NCBI GenBank assembly: GCA_949346185.1
Contig: CASGVX010000121.1
Coordinates: 1-6,475, forward strand
DNA length: 6,475 nucleotides
From: an uncultured Lachnospiraceae bacterium
Lineage (GTDB): Bacteria; Bacillota; Clostridia; Lachnospirales; Lachnospiraceae
Direction: 5' to 3'
Below, piece by piece: positions 1 to 6,406 of this stretch. A program made the translations under genes and the position numbers. Position 1 is the stretch's first letter. Every line of letters begins with the position of its first letter. A model generated the notes under the pieces. That model was not told the origin of the DNA, did no database searches, and saw nothing but the letters and a program-made list of their open reading frames with translations.

Positions 1-653
1 AAAAAGTATTTGGAAAAGGCGATAATCAAGTTACTGCTTTAAATGGAATCAGCCTCTCGATTGAAAAAGGTGACTTTGTTGCAATTATTGGGGCATCTGG
101 CTCTGGGAAGTCAACGCTCTTGCATATTCTGGGCAGCGTGGACAAGCCTACATGCGGTACTGTAACCATAGACGGTGTTGACCTTAGCAGGCTAAATGCT
201 ACGGATGCTGCAATTTTCAGAAGGAGAAAGGTTGGATTGGTTTACCAATTTTACAATCTGATTCCCACTCTGACAGCAGAAAAAAACATCCTTATGCCTA
301 TGCTTCTTGACAAGAGAAAGCCAGATTTGGAATATTTTAGAACCATCGTAAAGACATTGGGAATAGAAGATAAAATGGAAAGCCTGCCAAGCCAGCTATC
401 TGGAGGACAGCAGCAACGAGTCGCAATCGCAAGGTCTTTAATTTACCGCCCTGCCATTCTTTTTGCTGATGAGCCGACAGGAAACCTTGACCAGAATAAT
501 TCAAAGGAAATTATTGACCTCTTAAAGCTGTCAAACCGAAATTTAAAACAGACGATACTTCTTATTACCCATGATGAAAAAATTGCACTGGAAGCTGATC
601 GAATTGTGACCATCGAAGACGGGCAAATTGTCAGCGATCAGAAGCGGAGGTGA
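1..653 (+). CDS. ABC transporter ATP-binding protein, MacB/LolD/Bce type (5' end missing)
   Basis: This is the ATPase subunit of an FtsX-type ABC transporter. It hydrolyses ATP on the cytoplasmic face to drive the permease encoded immediately downstream. The reading frame is open from base 3 at the window edge, so the start codon lies upstream; perhaps about ten residues are missing, judged from the usual family N-terminus. A TTG at 120 could be mistaken for a start, but it lies after the Walker A motif and would remove it. Visible motifs, in order: Walker A GASGSGKST (90-116), Q-loop glutamine in VYQFYNL (codon 246-248), ABC signature LSGGQQQR (396-419), Walker B ILFADEP (456-476) with D-loop NLD just after, and the H-loop histidine in LITHDE (codon 570-572). 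All catalytic elements are intact. The VYQFYNLIPTLTA and DEPTGNLD contexts are typical of the LolD/MacB/BceA group. Its stop codon lies between the ribosome binding site and start codon of the permease gene, indicating one operon. The exported substrate cannot be read from the sequence. Confidence 0.95.
   Translation, partial: KVFGKGDNQVTALNGISLSIEKGDFVAIIGASGSGKSTLLHILGSVDKPTCGTVTIDGVDLSRLNATDAAIFRRRKVGLVYQFYNLIPTLTAEKNILMPMLLDKRKPDLEYFRTIVKTLGIEDKMESLPSQLSGGQQQRVAIARSLIYRPAILFADEPTGNLDQNNSKEIIDLLKLSNRNLKQTILLITHDEKIALEADRIVTIEDGQIVSDQKRR
646..650 (+). promoter_or_regulatory. Ribosome binding site that fixes the permease start
   Basis: GGAGG at 646-650 sits inside the last codons of the ATPase gene and lies 8 bases before ATG at 659. 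A GTG at 650 in the same frame overlaps this motif itself, so it cannot use it. ATG 659 is therefore the better start. Confidence 0.8.
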
Positions 654-658
654 GTGGC

Positions 659-2866
659 ATGTGGAAGGACTATTCCGGTAACTATATTAAAAATAACCGT
701 GCATCCAGCATATCAATTATGGCGGCTGCTCTGGTTGCTGCAATGTTTTTTTCGATGTTATGCAGCATAGCATATAATTTTTGGGCGTACGATGTTGAAC
801 GAATCATGTTGGAGGAGGGCGACTGGCAGGGACGCATTGTTTGCGAGGCATTAGGTTCAGATGATCTATCAGAAGATAATTTATTATCTTTGGTAAGTCA
901 ATTTGCAAATGTAGAAAAAGCAGTCGTCAATGAGGAATTATCTACAAAGGAAGGAACAGTGGTGGACGTTTATTTTAAGAACGCCAAGACTATTTATCGT
1001 GATATGCCATCAATTGCGGCACAGCTTGGACTAAATAAAGATTCCATCCGGTACAACTCATTGCTCCTATCTCGCTATTTTATACACGACCCGGAGGATG
1101 CAGCGCCGCCGATGCTTTTGGCACTGTATGTGGTGATACTGATTATTGTGGCGGTGTCGTTAATCTTAATTATTCGAGGCTCCTTTGAATTATCCATGAA
1201 TGCCAGAATCCATCAGTTTGGCATATTTTCAAGTATTGGGGCTACGCCAAGGCAAATCAGAACCTGTCTGCTGCAGGAAGCGGCGGTCTTAAGCATAGCG
1301 CCGATACTGTTTGGCAGTATGTTTGGAATTTTAATGAGCTATGGGGTAATAAAAGCAGTCAATTTTTTTGCTGCGGATGTATCTGGACGCCACGAAGCTT
1401 CCTTTCAGTTTCATCCGTCCATATTTGCAGCTACTGTTTTCATTTCGTTCTTAACTGTAATTTTTTCTGCATGGATTCCTGCAAGAAAATTGAGCAGAAT
1501 GACACCACTTGAAGCAATCAGAAATACAAGTGGTTTATTGTTAAAGAAAACGAAACATTCTCGGATTTTATTTTATTTTTTTGGTATAAAAGGGGAACTT
1601 GCAGGAAACGCATTAAAAGCCCAAAAGAAAGCCCTAAGAATATCTTTCGCTTCATTATTGCTGTCTTTTCTGGGTTTTTCTATCATGCTTTGCTTTACTA
1701 CCCTTGCGGATATCAGTACTAGATATACTTATTTTGAACGGTATCAGGATGCATGGGATATTATGATAACCCTAAAGAATACAGAAATATCGGATTTCAG
1801 CCTAACAGACGAATTGCAGGATATGTCCAAGATACGAGATGCCATGGTATATCAGAAGGCAGAAGCAATGACCTTCCTGCCAGAAGGATTTCAGAGCGAT
1901 GAACTGTCATCCCTTGGCGGGCTTGAACCAATTGCGGGAACGCCGAAGGCAGATGGACAGTTTAAAGTATCTGTGCCGATCGTTGTTTTGGATGACACAA
2001 GCTTTTTAAATTTTTGTTCAAAGATTGGGATTACGCCAAGTCTTGACGGAGCAATCGTGTTAAATCAGATTTGGGATAGTATAAACAGCAATTTCCGCTA
2101 CAAAGAATATGTTCCTTTTGTGAGGGAGGATAACCAGGCAACAACTCTTTATAAAAACGATAAAACTGTACAAATCCCGGTTTTATCTTATACCCAGACA
2201 GTTCCCACGCTGAGGGAGGAATATGAAAATTATGCCCTTGTACATTTCATCCCGCTTTCTATATGGAATAAAACGTTAGGAGAGGTATGCAAAGCGGAAT
2301 CCGACAGTTATATTCGTATCCTTTCAAACGGAACTGCAGACCTTGCGGATTTAGACGGTCTGGAGCGAGAAATCCTGCGGCTTGTATCGGGGCAGTATGA
2401 AATTGAAAGCGAGAACCGAGTACAGGAAAGATTATCTAATGAGAATTTAATCCGGGGCATGGTAATGATTTTGGGAGCTTTCTGTGTATTGCTTGCCATT
2501 ATTGGGATTGCAAATGTGTTTTTAAATACGTTAGGGTTTCTCCGCCATAGGAAACAGGAATTCGCAAGGTATATGTCCATTGGCTTGACACCGCAGGAAA
2601 TGAGGAAGATGTTCTGTATCGAGGCGTTTGTGATAGCAGGAAAACCTCTTTTGATTACATTGCCGCTTACTGTGCTGTTTGTGCAGTATGCCGTAACAGC
2701 AAGCCATTTAGACCCGATGGTATTCTGGTCGGACGCCCCGATTCTGCCTATTTTGATATTCGCGGCTGCAATTGCACTGTTTGTCGCACTTGCTTATTAT
2801 ATTGGAGGAAAGCGTCTCTTGCAGTGTGACTTGAATGAAACATTGCGGAATGATGCATTGGTATAG
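659..2866 (+). CDS. ABC transporter permease with two FtsX domains
   Basis: This is the membrane subunit of the ABC exporter, 735 residues from ATG 659 (738 if GTG 650 were used). Hydrophobic segments by eye, numbered from ATG 659: TM1 17-42, TM2 151-173, TM3 205-230, TM4 254-274, TM5 326-348, TM6 599-623, TM7 655-678, TM8 693-716. This gives two copies of a one-plus-three helix unit. The extracellular domain is about 110 residues in the first half and about 250 in the second. FtsX hallmarks are visible: FGIFSSIGATPRQIR before TM3 and WIPARKLSRMTPLEAIR after TM4 in the first half, and FARYMSIGLTPQEMRKM before TM7 in the second. Established knowledge: such permeases pair with LolD/MacB-like ATPases and handle peptides, antimicrobials or lipoproteins, often by a mechanotransmission mechanism. 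The topology is not that of a canonical ten-helix BceB. No two-component system or substrate gene sits beside the pair in this window, so the substrate is open. Confidence 0.92.
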   Translation: MWKDYSGNYIKNNRASSISIMAAALVAAMFFSMLCSIAYNFWAYDVERIMLEEGDWQGRIVCEALGSDDLSEDNLLSLVSQFANVEKAVVNEELSTKEGTVVDVYFKNAKTIYRDMPSIAAQLGLNKDSIRYNSLLLSRYFIHDPEDAAPPMLLALYVVILIIVAVSLILIIRGSFELSMNARIHQFGIFSSIGATPRQIRTCLLQEAAVLSIAPILFGSMFGILMSYGVIKAVNFFAADVSGRHEASFQFHPSIFAATVFISFLTVIFSAWIPARKLSRMTPLEAIRNTSGLLLKKTKHSRILFYFFGIKGELAGNALKAQKKALRISFASLLLSFLGFSIMLCFTTLADISTRYTYFERYQDAWDIMITLKNTEISDFSLTDELQDMSKIRDAMVYQKAEAMTFLPEGFQSDELSSLGGLEPIAGTPKADGQFKVSVPIVVLDDTSFLNFCSKIGITPSLDGAIVLNQIWDSINSNFRYKEYVPFVREDNQATTLYKNDKTVQIPVLSYTQTVPTLREEYENYALVHFIPLSIWNKTLGEVCKAESDSYIRILSNGTADLADLDGLEREILRLVSGQYEIESENRVQERLSNENLIRGMVMILGAFCVLLAIIGIANVFLNTLGFLRHRKQEFARYMSIGLTPQEMRKMFCIEAFVIAGKPLLITLPLTVLFVQYAVTASHLDPMVFWSDAPILPILIFAAAIALFVALAYYIGGKRLLQCDLNETLRNDALV

Positions 2867-2902
2867 CAGATGAAGTTTAGGACAAGACCTCGGATGTTAG
2901 AG

Positions 2903-2931
2903 TTGATTTTTGCTCTGTTTAATAGTAAAAT
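2903..2931 (+). promoter_or_regulatory. Candidate sigma-A promoter for the Ig-like protein/kinase unit
   Basis: The -35 box is TTGATT (2903-2908, four of six consensus bases) and the -10 box is TAAAAT (2926-2931, five of six), separated by exactly 17 bases. Transcription would start near 2938 and give a leader of about 70 bases before ATG 3012. An imperfect inverted repeat, TTCA-TG-TGAA at 2944-2953, lies just downstream and could be an operator, but its arms are only 4 bp. I see no convincing terminator between the permease stop and this promoter, so some read-through from the transporter operon is possible. Confidence 0.5.
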
Positions 2932-3011
2932 AATGATGCAAAGTTCATGTGAATGAAAAGACAGGCTGGAAAGGGAAGTGCGAATAAAATATAGAAAGGT
3001 TGGTGGAATAC

Positions 3012-3359
3012 ATGCCTAATTATCTGGCGTTTGAATCCATGACGGAGGGATTGGAAAATAAGGTGAAGCAGGATTTGAAGTTTAAGACGGGGAATTTTCT
3101 CTGGAAGATTAAGTTCAATGTCCCCCTTGATCCTAAGACGGTAAATAATGTAAATTTGTATGTGACGACGATGAGCATGTCGCCTCTGAAGACGGCGATC
3201 CGCTATAACTCCTTGGAGAATGAAATCGAGATTGAGCCGTTGGAGCCCTATGCCCAGAATGAGTCCTACATATTGAATATCACTACGAAGGTCACGTCTC
3301 TCAATGGAAAGCCGCTGAAGGAGCCATTGCAGGTGCAGTTTAAGATTGATGATTTATGA
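3012..3359 (+). CDS. Small Ig-like (SbsA/Big_5-type) domain protein, no signal peptide
   Basis: This 115-residue protein is almost entirely one bacterial Ig-like domain of the SbsA/Big_5 kind. Recognisable parts are WKIKFNVPLDPKTVN (31-45), EIEIEPLEPYAQNESYILNI (71-90) and VTSLNGKPLKEPLQVQFKI (94-112), matching the family pattern of 'F..pvd..tv', 'P..pl..nttY.l.i' and 'D..Gn.l......f'. Start choice: ATG 3012 follows AGAAAGGTTGGTGG, with TGGTGG 5 bases and AAAGG 12 bases upstream. TTG 3000 and GTG 3003 are in frame but too close to AAAGG, and an in-frame TAA at 2985-2987 excludes any longer N-terminus. No signal peptide, membrane segment or anchor is visible, which is odd because these domains normally occur as parts of secreted surface proteins. 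Its stop overlaps the kinase start (ATGA), so the two are co-transcribed and probably functionally linked. No function is known to me. It could be an accessory to the kinase or a fragment of a former larger protein, although the intact frame and coupling argue for a live gene. Confidence 0.75.
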   Translation: MPNYLAFESMTEGLENKVKQDLKFKTGNFLWKIKFNVPLDPKTVNNVNLYVTTMSMSPLKTAIRYNSLENEIEIEPLEPYAQNESYILNITTKVTSLNGKPLKEPLQVQFKIDDL

Positions 3360-5167
3360 TGCATCCTATGAAAGAAAACTTATTTAAGAAATTTAGAATC
3401 AGAAATATCAGATTTCGGGAAAGAATGCTTCTTATTTATATAATAGGAGGCATTATTCCTTTTCTGCTGGCTATTCTCTACTCTAATGCCCGCAGCAGGA
3501 CAATCATGCTGGATCAGACCAAAGAGGCGGAGATGGAGGAAATCTCCCTGATTTGCAGCAGCATTTCCCAGTCCATGCGGGTGGCGGAACAGGCTTCTGA
3601 CCATATCTATGGAGATGAAGAGGTGAGGCAGATTATCTCCCGCCTGAAAAATAAAGAATATAAGAACCAGGAAGATTTTGAGCGGGATTGTCGGAAGATG
3701 GATTTTATTGATGAATACCTGGATCATTTTCAGGAGAACATTGCCGACATCATTATATATGTAGAGAATATGGAGAGGACTTCCAACCGCTATATTACTT
3801 TTGTAGATAGCGAGACGATTAAGGAGAAGCATTGGTATAATTATACCGCATCCTATGAGGGAAATGGTTATTGGTCATATGATATCGACAAGAGGAGCGG
3901 ACAGAAAACTATGCAGATGACTAGGTGCATCCCCAATGAAAAGGGAGGGACGCTGGGAATCCTGCAAATTGTCCTAGAGATGCGCGAATTTACCGGAAAA
4001 CTCTCCCAGAGGGGGGAGGGGACTGCCATACTCTCTGGAAATGACGAAGTGATAGTCAGGAATTTCCCCATAGGAAAGACGGAAAAACATATCATTGGGA
4101 AATTGATGGATCTGAAGAAGGAGAAAAATTCCCTCCTGATGCGCTATCGGGCGCAGAAGCATTTGCTTACTTACCAGAGGATATATGGAAGAAGTGGCAT
4201 GGAGTACTATACCGTTGCCAGCATTCAGGATTACCGCAATATCATGTCTAATGTGAGCAGGACCAATTTTGTCAGCCTGACCACTGTGGCTGTGGGGCTG
4301 GTGATTTCTGTGGGGCTGATTCTTTTCTTTTCCGTTCTTTTTGAAAATCGTATTCAGAAACTGTTTCAGCAGATGCACCGGGTAGCCACGGGAGAATATG
4401 ACCAGGTAGAGCCCTTGGAGGGCACGGATGAGGTAGGACTAATTTATAGCGAACTGGAACAGATGATGAAAGAAATCCAAGTACTTACGGAGCAGGTGGT
4501 GACGGAGCAGGTACAGAAGGAACGGCTCCACACTCGGCAGAAGGAAGTGGAGTTTAAGATGCTGGCAGATCAGATCAACCCTCACTTCATATATAATACT
4601 TTGGAAACTATCCGAATGAAGGCGAAGATGAGCAGGCAGCCTGAGATTGAGGAATTGGTGAAAATGCTGGCTAGGATTATGCGGAGGAATATTCAGGCGG
4701 GGCCGCAGATGGTTACTCTGGGTTCGGAACTGGAACTGACGGAAAATTATCTGGTGATACAAAAATACCGTTTCGGGGATCGGATAATCTCTCATGTGGC
4801 AGTGGATGACGAGGTAGACTTGGATTGCATGGTGATTCCCCTGATTATGCAGCCCTTTGTGGAAAATGCATTTGTCCATGGCTTGGAATCTGTGGATGGC
4901 AAGGGCATGCTGGGGATTCATGTCATGCGGAAAGAGGATGAAATCCATATTTTGATAGAGGACAATGGCGCAGGAATCAGCCGGGAATCCCTAGCAGAGA
5001 TTCAGAGAGACTTGCGGGAGGGGGCGTCGGCAGAAAGCAGACATGTGGGAATCAATAACGTAAACCAGAGGATACGCATCAAGTACGGAGAACAGTATGG
5101 GGTGAGCGTGGATAGCCAGATTGGCAAGGGCACCAGAATCATATTGCGCTTTCCTGCGGATATCTAA
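3356..5167 (+). CDS. YesM-family sensor histidine kinase
   Basis: This is a membrane sensor kinase of 603 residues, the usual size for the YesM/LytS-like (His_kinase plus HATPase_c) group. Order of parts: TM1 about 22-42; an extracellular sensory region about 43-303, possibly Cache-like (an inference from size and position); TM2 about 304-328; a HAMP-like linker about 329-380; then the catalytic core. The phospho-acceptor is H410 in ADQINPHFIYNTLE (codon 4583-4585). The ATP-binding domain shows the N-box QPFVENAFVHG (499-509), the DNGAGIS motif (536-542) and HVGINNVNQRI (563-573). All key residues are intact. ATG 3356 overlaps the preceding stop as ATGATG, and no Shine-Dalgarno sequence precedes it, so translation probably depends on reinitiation after the Ig-like gene. 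Established knowledge: YesM kinases usually pair with an adjacent AraC-type response regulator and often govern carbohydrate transporters or surface functions. No response regulator or transporter solute-binding gene lies next to this one here, so it is an orphan within the window and its signal is unknown. Confidence 0.95.
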   Translation: MMHPMKENLFKKFRIRNIRFRERMLLIYIIGGIIPFLLAILYSNARSRTIMLDQTKEAEMEEISLICSSISQSMRVAEQASDHIYGDEEVRQIISRLKNKEYKNQEDFERDCRKMDFIDEYLDHFQENIADIIIYVENMERTSNRYITFVDSETIKEKHWYNYTASYEGNGYWSYDIDKRSGQKTMQMTRCIPNEKGGTLGILQIVLEMREFTGKLSQRGEGTAILSGNDEVIVRNFPIGKTEKHIIGKLMDLKKEKNSLLMRYRAQKHLLTYQRIYGRSGMEYYTVASIQDYRNIMSNVSRTNFVSLTTVAVGLVISVGLILFFSVLFENRIQKLFQQMHRVATGEYDQVEPLEGTDEVGLIYSELEQMMKEIQVLTEQVVTEQVQKERLHTRQKEVEFKMLADQINPHFIYNTLETIRMKAKMSRQPEIEELVKMLARIMRRNIQAGPQMVTLGSELELTENYLVIQKYRFGDRIISHVAVDDEVDLDCMVIPLIMQPFVENAFVHGLESVDGKGMLGIHVMRKEDEIHILIEDNGAGISRESLAEIQRDLREGASAESRHVGINNVNQRIRIKYGEQYGVSVDSQIGKGTRIILRFPADI

Positions 5168-5274
5168 ATATGGCTTGGAATCTTACGTGCAGCAACCCGC
5201 TGGAGGTGGAGGATCTCGCATGGCGATATTTTTGCTGGATTTCGCTGTGAATAGCACCCATATGAGCAATTTGA

Positions 5275-5307
5275 ACAGAAAAGCATAAGGTTTTTTGTGT
5301 ATTTTTT
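5275..5307 (+). terminator. Weak AT-rich hairpin with T tract after the kinase gene
   Basis: ACAGAAAA (5275-5282) can pair with TTTTTTGT (5291-5298) over 8 bp, including one G-U pair, around the loop GCATAAGG. TTTTTT follows at 5302-5307. The stem is nearly all A-U, so it would be weak. It is the only terminator-like element I find between the kinase and the next gene. Confidence 0.25.
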
Positions 5308-5399
5308 CGTAAATATATAATGTTTTATTTAAAACTGTAATTTTTGGGGTAAAAAAATTCAATTTTTATGGTTACTTTTGTGCAATTTTATGATATACT
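5291..5399 (+). promoter_or_regulatory. Extended -10 promoter with upstream phased A/T tracts
   Basis: The -10 box TATACT (5394-5399) is preceded by TG at the extended -10 position (5391-5392, TGATATACT). The best -35 is poor (TTACTT at 5372-5377, spacer 16), so the extended -10 and upstream DNA must carry the strength. Upstream lie T6 5291-5296, T6 5302-5307, T4 5323-5326, A4 5331-5334, T5 5341-5345, A7 5351-5357, T5 5363-5367 and T4 5376-5379. Many are spaced near 11 bases, as expected of curved DNA or UP-like elements. Transcription would start near 5406 and give a leader of about 47 bases. A second possible -10, a perfect TATAAT at 5316-5321, has only a poor -35 (TTGTGT 5295-5300, spacer 15). 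Confidence 0.6.
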
Positions 5400-5440
5400 A
5401 GTTAAGTACATTTGAATGTGTGCGTATTTTTATATTGAAG

Positions 5441-5446
5441 AGGAGG
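5441..5446 (+). promoter_or_regulatory. Ribosome binding site that fixes the surface-protein start
   Basis: AGGAGG, within GAAGAGGAGGATTAGG, lies 6 bases before ATG 5453 and 9 bases before ATG 5456. An in-frame GTG at 5420 lies upstream of this motif and would translate through it (Arg-Arg), so it is not the start. Confidence 0.85.
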
Positions 5447-5452
5447 ATTAGG

Positions 5453-6346
5453 ATGATGAGAAAATCACTGAAAAAAGTTGCTGCATCAGTATTGGCTGCC
5501 ACGTTGGCACTGACTGTTGTGGCAAGCATGGGCAGCACGGCAGATGCTGTCAAGAAGTCGAAGAAGGCAAAGAAGGCGGCCGAGAAGGTTGTCGCATTTG
5601 ACCCCGCAGGTACTTATAAGGCATCTGTGGGATTCCAGCAGACGGAGTCATGGAGGTTCCATGATGAGATTACGAATAAGGAAACCGGCTTGAATGGATC
5701 CGATTTGAATGGACTGAACTATGAGACCGACGTGATGCGGTCTGGCGACAATGGCGTAGAGAAGATTGACGGTACCGTAGAGGGCGTAGAACTGAAAGGA
5801 AACGGAACCTATACAGCAAAGATTACCGGTCTGAATGGAAGTCTGGACACGGCCCCGGAAGGTGCTGTGCAGGATCAGATGAAGATAGCTATGCTGTATC
5901 TTACTACAAACCTTCCGGCAGATGCCAAGGACAAGGTACAGTTTACTGACGTTTCCCTGAAGGTGGATGGTAGTGAGGTCACCCTCCCTGAGAAGCTGTT
6001 CATCAAGCCGGAGACTTTAAAGGATGGATATACCAGCCTGTACCTGATCGATACTTATGCGAAGGGTCAGGGCGAATATGCGGATTCTCCGGAACTTGCG
6101 ATGCCGCCTCATGATTCTATTGAGATTACCTTTACAATTTCCGGATTTGCCAATGACAATCCTGAGGCAGTTCCGGCTACGCCTACGCCGGCACCAAAGC
6201 AGGACGATGCAACTTCTGCTACATCTGCTGACGAGGATGACAGCGAGGGTGGCTCTTCTGTAAATGCAGGCGTAATAGCAGGTATTGTGGGAGCGGTTGT
6301 AGTTGTGGCAGGCATTGTAGTAGTGGTAACCAGAAAGAAGAAATAA
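5453..6346 (+). CDS. Secreted, C-terminally membrane-anchored beta-rich protein, family not recognised
   Basis: This 297-residue protein starts at ATG 5453 (ATG 5456 also possible). It opens with a clear signal peptide: MMRKSLKK, a hydrophobic core at about 9-25, and a likely cleavage after STADA at about 32. A very basic stretch, VKKSKKAKKAAEK (33-45), begins the mature protein. Residues about 50-235 look like an all-beta domain with alternating strands, e.g. YKASVGFQ, GTYTAKITG, VQFTDVSLKVDG, TSLYLID and SIEITFTISGF. Next comes a Pro/Thr then Ser/Asp/Glu linker (about 240-270, with PATPTPAP) and a Gly/Val-rich membrane helix (about 272-292) ending in TRKKK. This implies an extracellular domain held in the membrane by its C-terminus. 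There is no LPXTG sorting motif, lipobox or cysteine. The strand pattern recalls carbohydrate-binding-module beta sandwiches, and I have a vague recollection of similar proteins in Lachnospiraceae, but neither is demonstrated and I assign no function. A strong ribosome binding site, an extended -10 promoter and a terminator of its own point to a separately transcribed, probably well-expressed gene. Confidence 0.88.
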   Translation: MMRKSLKKVAASVLAATLALTVVASMGSTADAVKKSKKAKKAAEKVVAFDPAGTYKASVGFQQTESWRFHDEITNKETGLNGSDLNGLNYETDVMRSGDNGVEKIDGTVEGVELKGNGTYTAKITGLNGSLDTAPEGAVQDQMKIAMLYLTTNLPADAKDKVQFTDVSLKVDGSEVTLPEKLFIKPETLKDGYTSLYLIDTYAKGQGEYADSPELAMPPHDSIEITFTISGFANDNPEAVPATPTPAPKQDDATSATSADEDDSEGGSSVNAGVIAGIVGAVVVVAGIVVVVTRKKK

Positions 6347-6366
6347 TCCTTGAAAGGTGCTTATCC

Positions 6367-6406
6367 GGGGATGAGATGATCCCGTCATCTCATCTCCTTT
6401 TCTCTC
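6367..6406 (+). terminator. Rho-independent terminator of the surface-protein gene
   Basis: A 13-bp stem pairs GGGGATGAGATGA (6367-6379) with TCATCTCATCTCC (6385-6397), with a single G-U pair, around the 5-base loop TCCCG. The inner 10 bp pair perfectly by Watson-Crick rules. A pyrimidine tail TTTTCTCTC (6398-6406) follows. It lies 20 bases after the stop codon at 6344-6346. Confidence 0.88.

Noticed and set aside
2870..2956. 28-codon frame after the permease (MKFRTRPRMLELIFALFN and on) resembling a short signal peptide
   Set aside because: There is no ribosome binding site, the hydrophobic run is short, it overlaps the candidate promoter, and it ends before and out of continuity with the Ig-like gene.
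2308..4948. Several minus-strand frames of 75-169 codons opposite the permease and kinase genes
   Set aside because: They are antisense shadows of well-supported genes, with no domain motifs and compositions rich in His, Leu and Ile as expected from reversed codons.
5170..5250. 26-codon frame directly after the kinase, considered as a remnant of the missing response regulator
   Set aside because: There is no ribosome binding site and no receiver-domain features such as a VDDE-like acidic start. It looks random.
5322..5335. Small inverted repeat GTTTT-ATTT-AAAAC
   Set aside because: Five-bp A/T-rich arms are expected by chance in this AT-rich region. Its tracts are already covered under the phased-tract finding.
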